DNA from: Synergistaceae bacterium
GTDB taxonomy: Bacteria > Synergistota > Synergistia > Synergistales > Aminobacteriaceae
DNA length: 34,335 nt
Direction of reading: 5' to 3'
NCBI GenBank assembly: GCA_022837505.1
Contig: JALHFZ010000026.1
Location: forward strand, 1-34,335
Under the pieces are notes generated by a model that had not been told where the DNA came from, searched no databases, and worked only from the letters and a program-made list of their open reading frames with translations. A program made the translations under genes and the position numbers. Below, piece by piece: positions 1 through 7,943 of the stretch. Positions within the stretch are counted from its first letter, which is position 1, and every line of letters starts with the position of its first letter.

Positions 1-19
1 CCTTCGCAATGACATTGCG
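1..19. repeat. Short palindrome at window edge, possible end of a dispersed repeat
   Basis: Positions 5-11 and 13-19 form a perfect 7-bp inverted repeat (CGCAATG and CATTGCG) around one base. Read on the minus strand, the stretch TGTCATTGCGAAGG runs off the window edge and resembles one end of a dispersed intergenic repeat known from many bacteria. Only one end is visible, so the identification is tentative. It lies just downstream of the metallo-beta-lactamase-fold gene and has no clear U-tract for a terminator. Confidence 0.25.
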
Positions 20-51
20 GCACAATCTCTAAAGAGGAAAAGAGGGGGATT

Positions 52-792
52 TTATTTCATATTTCGTATGCGGACCTCGATTCCCTTCTCGTCTTTCAGC
101 AATGCGACAAGCTTCTGCACGTCCGTGTCACCGTAATGGTAGGGGTAGAGGATCTTCGGCCGGAAGGCCTTCGCGGCGTCGGCGACCATCCCGGGCGTCA
201 TCGTGTAGGGAAGGTTCATGGGGAGAAAGGCCACGTCGATGTCCTTCAGTGCCTTCATCTCCGGTGTATTTTCCGTATCCCCCGCCACGTAGAAGCTGGT
301 ATCGCCGAAGGTCAGGATATAGCCGTTGTGCTCCCCCCTGGGGTGGAAGGGCTGCCCCTTCTCCCGTTCATGAAGGATGTTGTAGGCAGGGACGGCCTCA
401 ACTTTCACGCCGAGGAGCTCCGTCCTTTCTCCGTTCTTCAGCACCCTCCCCCGGCCGAGGATTTTTTCGCTGGCCTCGTTCAGGAGGATCTCCGTATGGG
501 GGGTCACTATGGCGTCGAGGGCAGACCGGTCGAGGTGGTCGAAGTGCTCGTGGGTGATCAGTACGGCGTCGGCCTTCGGGAGAGACTCGTAATCGGCCAC
601 TTCACTGAAGGGGTCCACATGAAAAACCTGCCCTTTATGAAAGAACATGAGCGTTCCGTGGCCGAGAAAAGTGATCTTCACCTCTCCCGCGGAGGTGGGA
701 AAAGAATCGATCTCGAAAGGCTGCTGTGCCGCTTCGGCTGAAGCAGCCAGGAAGAGGGTGGAAACGGCTGCAATGAAACAAACTTTCCTCAT
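52..792 (-). CDS. Secreted MBL-fold metal-dependent hydrolase
   Basis: The 246-aa product has an N-terminal signal peptide (hydrophobic stretch to about residue 21, AEA-A-like cleavage site). The metallo-beta-lactamase fold is clear: an HxHxDH metal-binding motif (HEHFDH) at residues 81-86, an upstream GHGT at 44-47, GDTE with a metal-ligand Asp near 172, and a late His near 219. Overall it resembles the UlaG-like, single-domain branch of the superfamily, so it probably hydrolyses a small ester, lactone or phosphodiester in the periplasm; the substrate cannot be read from the sequence. The start is backed by AAGGAGG about 10 nt upstream. It is a single gene, divergent from the iron-transporter remnant. 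Confidence 0.85.
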   Translation of the reverse strand: MRKVCFIAAVSTLFLAASAEAAQQPFEIDSFPTSAGEVKITFLGHGTLMFFHKGQVFHVDPFSEVADYESLPKADAVLITHEHFDHLDRSALDAIVTPHTEILLNEASEKILGRGRVLKNGERTELLGVKVEAVPAYNILHEREKGQPFHPRGEHNGYILTFGDTSFYVAGDTENTPEMKALKDIDVAFLPMNLPYTMTPGMVADAAKAFRPKILYPYHYGDTDVQKLVALLKDEKGIEVRIRNMK

Positions 793-1060
793 GGTTCTGT
801 GCCTCCTTTTCGGATAATGGGCCTGCTCGCAGCAGAGTCTTCAAAAGGGTGAAATAATTGACTACTTTCCTGAAGAGCCGGCAAACAAAACTGCAAATCA
901 TTGCATTCAAGTCAACTAATTAACCATTTTATATTCCTTCTTCAGATTTTGTTATAGCATAACATAACTTGATGAAAAATATATTTTTGTCGATTGATTT
1001 TTTCTGCCCATACGGGTCCAGAATGGGCCCATTCATCCATCCAACTGGATATGGACCTCC
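793..1060. promoter_or_regulatory. Divergent intergenic region with AT-rich palindrome
   Basis: This AT-rich stretch separates the minus-strand MBL gene from the plus-strand iron-transporter remnant. A short inverted repeat, TGTTAT-AGC-ATAACA, sits at 950-964, followed at once by another ATAAC. Its position upstream of an iron-type transporter would suit a metal-regulator operator, but it does not match the Fur or DtxR consensus well. A short plus-strand frame starting at the ATG at 972 ends at 1160 and does not join the transporter frame. Confidence 0.3.
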
Positions 1061-1156
1061 GCCAGAGGCGAGGAGGTTCTCAGGGCCTATACCATCTGGT
1101 CGGAACGGTACGCCTCGGAGGTTTTTTCAGCCTTCACAAGGGAGACGGGGATTCCG

Positions 1157-1999
1157 GTGAAGTATCTCCGCTTCTCCTCTGGAGAGGTGCTGGCCAGGAT
1201 CATCGCCGAAAAGGACAACCCCCAGGTGGACGTCTTCTTCGGCGGCATCGCCGACGCCTTTGTCGCCGGAAAGAAGGAGGACGTCTTCGAACCCTACGTT
1301 CCGAAGGGGGCGGAGGCCATTCCAGACAAATACCGGGATGGGGAGGGGTACTGGACCGGGGTGGCCATCGACCCGATCTGCTTTCTCTTCAACGCCTCCT
1401 TCTTGAAGGAGCACAACCTGAAGGCCCCCGACTCCTGGGCCGATCTTCTGAACCCCGCCTTCAAAAACGGCCTCCTCATGGCCGACGCCCGCACGTCAGG
1501 CACCGCCGTCTCCCGCCTATTCAGCCTCGTGCTCGCTCTGGGGGAGGATGAGGCCTTCGCCTATCAGAAGAAGCTCGACGAAAATGTCCAGCAGTACACC
1601 GAGAGCGGCGCGGGGGGAGCCCTTCCCATCGCACGGGGACAGGCCGCCGGAGGGATCTTCTTCATCGTGGACGCCCTGGAGATTCAGCAGAAGGGGTACG
1701 ACGTGGTCATAAGCTATCCGAAGGAGGGGGTCGTCTACGGCGTGGAGGCCATGGGGCTGATCCGGGGAGCGAAAAACCCCTCTGTGGCAAAGAAGTTTCT
1801 CGACTGGGCTGCCGGCCCCGGGATGCAGAGGATCTACGAGGAGAAGAAGATCAACCTCATCCCCACCCATCCCGAGGTCTCCCTGGAGAACCCCGCCCTC
1901 GACATGAAGGACGTCCGTCTTCTCGATCTCGACATCGAGTGGTCCGGTGAGAACCGAAAACGCCTCGTGGAACGATGGGTGAAAGAAATCCTCCGCTAG
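1157..1999 (+). CDS. Iron-type ABC transporter substrate-binding protein, 5'-disrupted (probable pseudogene)
   Basis: The product matches the FbpA/AfuA-like family of extracellular binding proteins (ETGIPVKYLRF then SSGEVLARI, NPQVDVFFGG). GTG at 1157 is the only usual start codon in the frame, but it falls inside the conserved domain. The same frame is open upstream to a TGA at 995-997 and encodes mature-protein sequence (EEVLRAYTIWSERYASEVF) with no ATG, GTG or TTG. No signal peptide is encoded in frame, although family members need one for export. No good ribosome site precedes 1157. The 3' end is normal and overlaps the permease start by 25 nt. The gene is probably dead or produces a non-exported protein; an assembly or sequencing error upstream is the alternative. 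Confidence 0.75.
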   Translation: MKYLRFSSGEVLARIIAEKDNPQVDVFFGGIADAFVAGKKEDVFEPYVPKGAEAIPDKYRDGEGYWTGVAIDPICFLFNASFLKEHNLKAPDSWADLLNPAFKNGLLMADARTSGTAVSRLFSLVLALGEDEAFAYQKKLDENVQQYTESGAGGALPIARGQAAGGIFFIVDALEIQQKGYDVVISYPKEGVVYGVEAMGLIRGAKNPSVAKKFLDWAAGPGMQRIYEEKKINLIPTHPEVSLENPALDMKDVRLLDLDIEWSGENRKRLVERWVKEILR

Positions 2000-3681
2000 A
2001 AAAGAATCTCCCCTCTTTTTGGGGAGGGCGGATCTTCGAGGGGACGATCTGGCTGCTTCTCGGCCTCTTCGTCCTCTACCCTTTGTTCCGCCTTCTCCTT
2101 CTCGTCTTCTCCGGCGACGGCGCGGCCCTCGGCAACCTCCTCCGCCCCTTCACGGACAGCTATGCCCGAAGGGCCCTTGTCAACAGCCTCATCCTCGCCC
2201 TCTCGGTGGGAACCCTGGGGACCGCCCTCGGATTTCTCTTCGCCTGGGGGGTCACCCGCATCCCCCTCCCCAGGGGCGGGCGGATCTTCTTCTCCTCCGT
2301 CACCGTCCTCGCCTTCGTCTCCCCCCCCTTCACGGGGAGCATCGCCCTGACCCTCGTCCTCGGACCGGGGGGGATTCTTCCCGAACTTCTCCACCTCTCG
2401 AATTTCTCCATCTACGGCTTCCCCGGCACCCTGCTGGCCGAGACCCTCACCTATTTCCCCCTGGCCTTCCTCACCCTCGGAGGGATCCTCGGGGCCCTGG
2501 ACCCCTCCCTCGAGGATGCCGCCCGGAGCCTGGGCTCAACGGAGGGGCGGGTCTTCCGCACGGTGACCCTCCCTTTGTGCGTGCCGGGGCTGGCCGCCTC
2601 CTTTCTGCTGCTCTTCGCAGAATCCCTCGCGGATTTCGCCACGCCCCTCGTCATGGGGGGAAAGTCCTTCCCCGTTCTGCCCACGGAGATCTACCTCCAG
2701 ATAACGGGGATGTACGACCTCCGCGGCGGGGCGGCCATGGCCTTCGTCCTTCTTCTTCCGGCCCTGGGGGTCTTTCTTCTGCAGCGGCACCGGACGAACG
2801 GAAGAAGCTACGTGACCGTCACGGGAAGGGAGACTCCCCCCTCCCGGAGAGTTCTTCCCTCCCGGAGGGTGAAATGGGCGGTCCTCGGGGTCATCTCCTT
2901 TGTGACCCTCTTCATCTTTCTGCTCTATGGAACGATCCTGCTCAGCTCCTTTGTGAAGGTCTGGGGGGTGGACAACAGCTTCACCCTCGACAACTACCGG
3001 TTCGTCTTCACCACGGGGCTGAACTCCATCACCGACTCCCTTCTCATCGCCCTGACCGCCACGTTCTTCGGCACCCTCCTGGCCCTCTCCGTCGCCCTCC
3101 TGGCTGCGGAGAGAAAGGGGAAAAGGGGCGGGGCCCTCGAGTTCGTCTCCCTGCTGAACTACGTCCTTCCGGGCACGGTCCTCGGCATCGCCTACCTCGT
3201 GGCCTTCAACTCCGGCCCCATTGTCCTCACGGGGACCATGACCATCCTCGTAGCCCTCTGCGCCTTCCGGTACGATGCGGCGGGGATCCGGGCCATCCTC
3301 GCCTCCCTGCGGCAGATCGACCCATCCCTCGAGGAGGCCTCCCTCGGCCTCGGGGCCTCCCGGCTGACCACCCTGCGGAGGATCACCCTCCCCCTCATCC
3401 TCCCGGCTGTCAAGACGGGGATGCGCTACCTCTTCACCGTCTCCCTCACGGCCATCAGCGCGGTCATCTTCCTCGTGTCGGTGGACTGGAGCCTCGTGAC
3501 CGTCCGGATCCTCCAGGCCATGACCGAACTACTCTTCGCCGAGGCGGCGGCCTTCTCCGTGGTGCTCATCCTCATCGTCTTCACCGCCATCGGCGGGATC
3601 AACCTCTTCTTCCGGCTGCTCTTCCCCTCAGGACGGAAGGGACCCGGAGGAGACACCCTTTCTCACGGACAGGTGGAATAG
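1975..3681 (+). CDS. Fused (two-domain) ferric-iron-type ABC transporter permease
   Basis: The 568-aa inner-membrane protein is built of two binding-protein-dependent permease domains in tandem, the usual FbpB/AfuB arrangement. Each half carries a cytoplasmic EAA loop: residues about 179-205 (DAARSLGST then TLPLCVPGL) and a second near 450-485 (EEASLGLGAS then ITLPLILPA). These loops dock the ATPase. About 12 hydrophobic segments are visible. It overlaps the binding-protein gene by 25 nt, which suggests translational coupling. No ATP-binding subunit follows: the 3' end overlaps the convergent SH3-LprI gene by 19 bp, so the cognate fbpC-like gene is missing here. The reading frame itself is intact and full length. 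Confidence 0.9.
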   Translation: MGERNPPLEKNLPSFWGGRIFEGTIWLLLGLFVLYPLFRLLLLVFSGDGAALGNLLRPFTDSYARRALVNSLILALSVGTLGTALGFLFAWGVTRIPLPRGGRIFFSSVTVLAFVSPPFTGSIALTLVLGPGGILPELLHLSNFSIYGFPGTLLAETLTYFPLAFLTLGGILGALDPSLEDAARSLGSTEGRVFRTVTLPLCVPGLAASFLLLFAESLADFATPLVMGGKSFPVLPTEIYLQITGMYDLRGGAAMAFVLLLPALGVFLLQRHRTNGRSYVTVTGRETPPSRRVLPSRRVKWAVLGVISFVTLFIFLLYGTILLSSFVKVWGVDNSFTLDNYRFVFTTGLNSITDSLLIALTATFFGTLLALSVALLAAERKGKRGGALEFVSLLNYVLPGTVLGIAYLVAFNSGPIVLTGTMTILVALCAFRYDAAGIRAILASLRQIDPSLEEASLGLGASRLTTLRRITLPLILPAVKTGMRYLFTVSLTAISAVIFLVSVDWSLVTVRILQAMTELLFAEAAAFSVVLILIVFTAIGGINLFFRLLFPSGRKGPGGDTLSHGQVE

Positions 3682-5195
3682 GGGTTAGCGCACTGCTTCA
3701 TCGGATCCAGCCATCCCGTAATCACCCCTCCGTCGGGGAGGGTATATTCCACCAGAGCCCACTCCCCCTCTCCTCCCAGGAGGGCCACTTCGTCATCCCG
3801 GAAGATGTCCCCTAAAGAGGGAGAATCCCCGTCAGGACGGCAGCGAAGGGAGGTCACGGAATCGGGCGCATAGTTGCGGAGGCTCATCCCGAGCATTTTG
3901 CCGAAGATCCACCCTTTCTTTCCGTCATGGAGGATCACCGAGAGCCACCCCTTTTTATGGCCGGTCACCTTCACGGTGATGATGTCGGAGTTTTCAGGGC
4001 GGTGGGGAAGGACGGCGATCACGGCGCCCCCCGGGGCGCTCCGGACGTTCGTCCCCTTCGGATCGGGGTCGATGATATAGGCGCTGAAATCGCATTTCCC
4101 CTCGGCGGGGGAATAGAGGGATCTGTCCTCCTCCCGGGCCCCACTGCTCTTCTGCCCTTTCTCCGGTGAGGGCGTTTCTTTTTTTCCGCCGATCTCGCTG
4201 ATCTCCATTCCGCCGGTGCGCATGTCCTGCAGCAGCGTCTCCAGGTTAGACAGCCGTCCTTTGTCCATCTGCAGACCAAAATGGGCTCTGACCTCTTCCT
4301 TCTCTTTGCCGCCATACAGCAGGGAGAGCAGGGCGATGTTTTCATCCCGGTACTTCTTCCAGGCAGACAGGGCTTCAGCTGATATTTTATTCCCCTTCTC
4401 CCCGAGCTTCTTTCCGAGGAGGGCCGAAAGATATTCCATTTTAAAAGTCATGTCCCCGTATTCCTTCATTGTCTTTTTCGAAAGGTCGCCGGGCAGAGAG
4501 AAGGACCCCTTCTTCACAGTTTTCAGAAGCTGGTCCAGCTCAAGGGTTCTCCGCCGGACAACCTCCATGTGAGCGATGGCGTCGTTCACAACCCACATAG
4601 TACCTCCGTCAAGGACGGTGTAAATGGTGGAATAGACTTCACTGCTGAGGGCGAATTCACTGTCCCTCAAGGGGATCCACGCTCTCTGGGCGGTGCGGAG
4701 AGCGGTCTGCCCCTCCTTTGGAAGAACGGTCATCAGCTCCTTATAGAGTCTGTTCAGCTCCCGGTCCCACTTTTCCATCCCTTTTGTGGTGCATTCCATC
4801 ATTCCGTGGGTGGAAGGAGATTTATCCACGCAGCGGTTTATCTCGGCATCGATAGGGTGAATCGCCTCTGAGGCTTCCTGAAGGCTGAGGAATTTTCCGT
4901 AGATCCACCCCTCGCCGAACTTCGCCGAGCTCACCTGATACCAGGGAAATTCCTCCCCTCCGTCGAACGCAGCGGTCACGAGCAGTTCTCCCGCCTCGTC
5001 CTTTGAGGGCAACTGCCCCACGATCTTCCCCTCCGTGGAGGGCTTCTCCCGGAGATTAACGTAGATACCCGTCAGAAAGCCTGACCGGGGCACGTCGTAT
5101 ATTTCCTCCCCGCCAGAAGCGGAAAGGGCCCCCGAAAGAGCAAAAAGGAGAAGCAGCGCCAAAACCATTCCTCTGCCTGTCATTGTTCCCTTCAT
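3663..5195 (-). CDS. Secreted SH3b-LprI-SH3b protein
   Basis: The 510-aa protein has a signal peptide (hydrophobic residues 10-26). A first bacterial SH3-like domain spans about 36-104 (VNLREKPSTEGKIVG, GEGWIYGKFLS). A lysozyme-inhibitor LprI-type domain (DUF1311) follows at about 118-225, with its typical cysteines (C122, C135) and the LNRLYKELM and AQRAWIPLRDSEF signatures. A helical linker leads to a second SH3b domain at about 370-440 (GTNVRSAPGG, KKGWIFGKML). SH3b domains generally bind cell-wall peptides, and LprI domains are linked to protection from lysozyme, so a periplasmic envelope-protection role is plausible. It is the last gene of the long minus-strand block and overlaps fbpB-like 3' sequence convergently. 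Confidence 0.8.
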   Translation of the reverse strand: MKGTMTGRGMVLALLLLFALSGALSASGGEEIYDVPRSGFLTGIYVNLREKPSTEGKIVGQLPSKDEAGELLVTAAFDGGEEFPWYQVSSAKFGEGWIYGKFLSLQEASEAIHPIDAEINRCVDKSPSTHGMMECTTKGMEKWDRELNRLYKELMTVLPKEGQTALRTAQRAWIPLRDSEFALSSEVYSTIYTVLDGGTMWVVNDAIAHMEVVRRRTLELDQLLKTVKKGSFSLPGDLSKKTMKEYGDMTFKMEYLSALLGKKLGEKGNKISAEALSAWKKYRDENIALLSLLYGGKEKEEVRAHFGLQMDKGRLSNLETLLQDMRTGGMEISEIGGKKETPSPEKGQKSSGAREEDRSLYSPAEGKCDFSAYIIDPDPKGTNVRSAPGGAVIAVLPHRPENSDIITVKVTGHKKGWLSVILHDGKKGWIFGKMLGMSLRNYAPDSVTSLRCRPDGDSPSLGDIFRDDEVALLGGEGEWALVEYTLPDGGVITGWLDPMKQCANPYSTCP

Positions 5196-5251
5196 ATTAT
5201 CCTTCCTCCCTTCTAACTGCTGTTCGCCCTGCCCAGGAGGCCAGGGGGTGT

Positions 5252-5287
5252 AAAAAAGCCGTCCTTTTAGCTCAGGACGGCCCTTTT
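5252..5287 (-). terminator. Rho-independent terminator after the 556-aa secreted protein gene
   Basis: An 8-bp GC-rich stem (5258-5265 with 5274-5281) and 8-nt loop are followed on the minus strand by a run of six T (5252-5257). It sits 33 bp downstream of the stop of the gene at 5320 and separates it from the SH3-LprI gene. Confidence 0.85.
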
Positions 5288-5319
5288 AAAGCGTTTCTGC
5301 TGCTCCGCCCAAACTATAA

Positions 5320-6990
5320 CTAATTCTTGACCGGCGGCTCTTCCTCTTCCACATCGGAGTCCTCAGACTCTTCTTCTTCTTCCTCTTCCTCCTCAGGAGC
5401 CAGCTCCTGCCAACGGGCCGCGAAGGTATCCATCTGCTCGATCTCCTTCGGATCGGGGAGAGTGGTGTAAACCGAGAAATCCGCCCGGTCCGCCGCTGCC
5501 GCCTGAATATTCAGGGAGTCGATCTCGGCTGTCAGCTTCAGCCCCTCGAGAATCCAGGGGAGCTCTTCTGCCATATCCATCTCCATCAAGAGGGGGGCCA
5601 TGGGGCCTTCGGGGTTCAGAAGGGAGAGAAGGGCCGACCGGACGGCAGCCATGTCCAGATTGAAGAAGGCATAGAGATCCTTCCGATCGTAGAGGGCTTT
5701 CATGTTGGGGGACAGCTCGGGGGCGGAGGAGAGCCCCTCGGGGTTCAGCAGGCCGAAGACAATGGTTCCATCACGGATTCCCATGACGAAGTCCCCCGGG
5801 TCCTTCATGACGTACAGTGCTGTCCAGCCGGGAAGGGCCAGAGGTTCGAAGGCCATTCCGCTCTCCTTGGCCGTCATCTCCAAAAGGGGAAGGAGCAGGG
5901 CTACGTCCTCTTTTTTTCCGGAGAGGTAGAAATATCCTCCCGGCAGGGTGTTCCCGAAGGCTCTGGTCTGCCCTCCGAGGACAATGCCCACCGTCTTCAG
6001 TATGGAGATAAGGGCGTCATCATCGATGCCGAACTGCTTCGCGGCATCGAGAAGCTCCACTACCTCTGCGGCGTCTTCATCCCCCGCTGCGGCGGAATCC
6101 CGCAGGGCCTGGATATGGCTTTTTTTGAAAAAGGACTGGCCGATGGCGGAGAACCAGGGTCTTCCTCCTCCGATGAGCAGCAGATCCTCCTTGAGAATGG
6201 GATGGGCGGCTCCGTCCGGCTCAGCTACGCCGAAGACCTTCGCAAAGTTCGAGAAGACGGAGAGGTCAAACCCCCTGTCGGTCAGTTCATATCCGACTTC
6301 AGCCCTCAGAGGCTCCACGGGAGCCTTCAGGGCGCCCATGGAGTCAGCCTGGATCTCGGCTGCCACCATACCGTTGTCGTGGAAGCGGAAAAAACTTCCC
6401 TGGGGGAGAGAACGGGTGACCTTCATGCGCTTGGATTCGCTCTGCAGGGCCTCCCGGGCTGCGGCGAGATCCTCGGGAGAAAGGCCGAAGAGGACCATGT
6501 CCTTCTCCACGGTGAGCAGGACGAGGGCCATTCCGTCGGCGACCACTGCATAATTCGATCCCTGATCGGGGACAAGGAGCAGCATTCCGGGAATCGGGCT
6601 GTCCACCAGGGCGTCGAAATCTCCCTCTTCACCCTTGCCCCCCGCCAGTTTGGCGAGGAGTTCCCTTTTCCCCTCCGTAAAGGTCGCCGCTCCCTGGACG
6701 GAGTACCCCTTCTCCGTCTGCCCTGCCGCGAGGGAGAGGGAGGTCACGGGAAGCTTTCCCAGCCAGCCGGTGAGCATCTCCATCTCCGGGACGTAGGCCG
6801 CTGCGGAGCGGTAGAGGTAGGACGAAACGACCCTCTGAAGAACTGCATTCGGCTGGTCGATATGGATCACGCCGTAGAGATCGCTGTCGGACCAGGGGGG
6901 AAGCGCGTCGAGAGTGCCCGCACCAGCGGGCAGAGCCAGAAACAGTGTGAGAAACAGGAACAGAAATGCTACGGAAAATCTTTTTTTCAT
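5320..6990 (-). CDS. Secreted protein of unknown function with acidic poly-Glu C-terminus
   Basis: This 556-aa protein has a clear signal peptide (MKKRFSVAFLFLFLTLFLAL, cleavage near residue 25). I do not recognise the family. The body resembles a large mixed alpha/beta lipid- or surface-associated domain with repeated LLxGxGRPWF-like and AVVADGMALVLL segments. The C-terminus is strongly acidic: nine glutamates in a row followed by further Asp/Glu-rich sequence, encoded by a GAA/GAG run at about 5350-5395. A truncated, frameshifted paralog lies at 20548-21135, so the gene was part of a duplicated unit. It follows the first pspA/ybjN-like/GIDE cassette and ends in a terminator, so it is likely co-expressed with that cassette. 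Confidence 0.8.
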   Translation of the reverse strand: MKKRFSVAFLFLFLTLFLALPAGAGTLDALPPWSDSDLYGVIHIDQPNAVLQRVVSSYLYRSAAAYVPEMEMLTGWLGKLPVTSLSLAAGQTEKGYSVQGAATFTEGKRELLAKLAGGKGEEGDFDALVDSPIPGMLLLVPDQGSNYAVVADGMALVLLTVEKDMVLFGLSPEDLAAAREALQSESKRMKVTRSLPQGSFFRFHDNGMVAAEIQADSMGALKAPVEPLRAEVGYELTDRGFDLSVFSNFAKVFGVAEPDGAAHPILKEDLLLIGGGRPWFSAIGQSFFKKSHIQALRDSAAAGDEDAAEVVELLDAAKQFGIDDDALISILKTVGIVLGGQTRAFGNTLPGGYFYLSGKKEDVALLLPLLEMTAKESGMAFEPLALPGWTALYVMKDPGDFVMGIRDGTIVFGLLNPEGLSSAPELSPNMKALYDRKDLYAFFNLDMAAVRSALLSLLNPEGPMAPLLMEMDMAEELPWILEGLKLTAEIDSLNIQAAAADRADFSVYTTLPDPKEIEQMDTFAARWQELAPEEEEEEEEESEDSDVEEEEPPVKN

Positions 6991-7018
6991 TGAAACTCCT
7001 CCTTGGAAAAAATCCTAT

Positions 7019-7052
7019 TTCCGGACGGACCGGATTCGTCCATTATTGCAGA
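7019..7052 (-). other. Conserved hairpin upstream of the 556-aa gene
   Basis: On the minus strand an inverted repeat with GGACG and CGTCC arms lies between the leucine-rich-repeat remnant and the secreted-protein gene. The equivalent place in the third, decayed copy (21170-21190) has a cleaner GGACGG-ATC-CCGTCC stem. Conservation of the spacer supports common descent of the two regions; a regulatory role is only a guess. Confidence 0.35.
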
Positions 7053-7065
7053 AATGGCCTGATTG

Positions 7066-7143
7066 TCACGCTTTTTCCAGCTTCTTCGCCAACTCGCTCG
7101 TCAGGCCGTCAGTGACCTTGGGGCCGAAGATTGCCTCCTTTCC
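7066..7143 (-). pseudogene. Remnant of a leucine-rich-repeat gene N-terminus
   Basis: Immediately after the GIDE stop, the minus strand reads AAGGAGG, then an open stretch encoding IFGPKVTDGLTSELAKKLEK and a TGA at 7066. The intact LRR gene that follows the second cassette has the same Shine-Dalgarno in the same place and encodes SMGPKLTNGITEEFVAMVRE just after its signal peptide. The start codon, signal peptide and all repeats are missing here. I read this as the footprint of a deleted LRR gene. The match is short, so confidence is moderate. Confidence 0.5.
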
Positions 7144-7932
7144 CTATTTCCAGAAAATGGCCACTGCGATTCCCACTATAATGAGCCCGATTCCGAGGTA
7201 GAGAAACATCTTCACTTTGCCCTGCTCTCCCGCCGTTACCTCCTCCTCGCTCTTCACAGAGATTATGAAGGGTTTTCCTTTCTCAGACGGCCTTCCGATG
7301 TGAAGTTCTCCGGCGGAAGAACGAAGTTCTCCCACCACGTAGAGGGGATGACCAAGGGGAATGACCCTCTCCCTGTACCGGAAGCCAAGAGTCCGGACTT
7401 CCGAGGGCGCCGAAAAACGAACGCCGAAAAATGAATAGGTTTTGTTGTTGTCATAGGGCTCGAACCGGTCCGTTCCGTCCTTGAGATGGAGATCCGCCCC
7501 GTCAAGATCAAGGGCTATCCGGATATCTCCGTCTTTCAGGTAGAGAGGCGACGGGCTCTGCTGGGAGGAAACCTGCTCGGAAGCACGGACGCGACGCGTT
7601 TCGGTGTTTCCGTCCTTGTCTCTAATGACTTCTTTATGTTCGTACTCCCGGGTCACCGTGGCCTCGTAGTAGGCGCAGATCTGGTTGCTGTAGGGGGTCC
7701 TCACCTCTCCGTCCGTATCGGCCTTCCCGTTCGTCTCCACCATATCCCGGTATCCCTCGCCCAGTCCTTCCTTCCGGAGATCTTCCAGGTTCGCCTCAAG
7801 CTCGGGAAGGGAAACGGCCTTCATGAATTTGAGTTCCAGTACCGTCCCTTCCGTCTTTTTTTTCTGCACAATAGCCAGATAGGCCCCCAGTGCCGCGATA
7901 AGGGCTCCCACGAGAAGACCGGTTAAAGTCAT
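7144..7932 (-). CDS. GIDE-domain two-pass membrane protein (cassette copy 1)
   Basis: The 262-aa protein has a transmembrane segment at each end (about 4-22 and 242-260) and a central domain resembling GIDE/BAM, the region found between the membrane helices of the mitochondrial ligase MUL1. Visible features include SNQICAYYEATVTREYE, a basic KDGNTETRRVRAS stretch, and HPLYVVGELR near the end. No RING finger is present, so despite the usual database label 'E3 ubiquitin ligase' it should not be a ligase. The first helix is followed by QKKK. It is the third gene of the cassette, 11 bp after the ybjN-like gene, and has a full-length paralog at 17847-18635. Its role is unknown; anchoring a PspA-related complex at the inner membrane is an inference. 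Confidence 0.8.
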   Translation of the reverse strand: MTLTGLLVGALIAALGAYLAIVQKKKTEGTVLELKFMKAVSLPELEANLEDLRKEGLGEGYRDMVETNGKADTDGEVRTPYSNQICAYYEATVTREYEHKEVIRDKDGNTETRRVRASEQVSSQQSPSPLYLKDGDIRIALDLDGADLHLKDGTDRFEPYDNNKTYSFFGVRFSAPSEVRTLGFRYRERVIPLGHPLYVVGELRSSAGELHIGRPSEKGKPFIISVKSEEEVTAGEQGKVKMFLYLGIGLIIVGIAVAIFWK

Positions 7933-7943
7933 GGTTTTCTCTC

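Noticed and set aside
3640..3681. The last residues of the permease (LSHGQVE) as the start of a fused, lost FbpC ATPase
   Set aside because: The resemblance to an FbpC N-terminus is only a few residues and cannot be distinguished from chance.
2019..3815. Long plus-strand open frame inside the permease gene
   Set aside because: Its translation is Pro/Arg-rich low-complexity sequence typical of a shifted frame in GC-rich DNA; the permease frame has clear membrane helices and family motifs.
5340..5400. The GAA/GAG run as a CRISPR or phase-variation repeat
   Set aside because: It is a short, in-frame, impure codon run that encodes an acidic tail; copy-number changes would stay in frame unless single bases slip, so on/off switching is not indicated.
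7144..7932. True E3 ubiquitin ligase, as the family is often labelled
   Set aside because: No RING finger cysteines or histidines are present; only the GIDE/BAM region between two membrane helices is.
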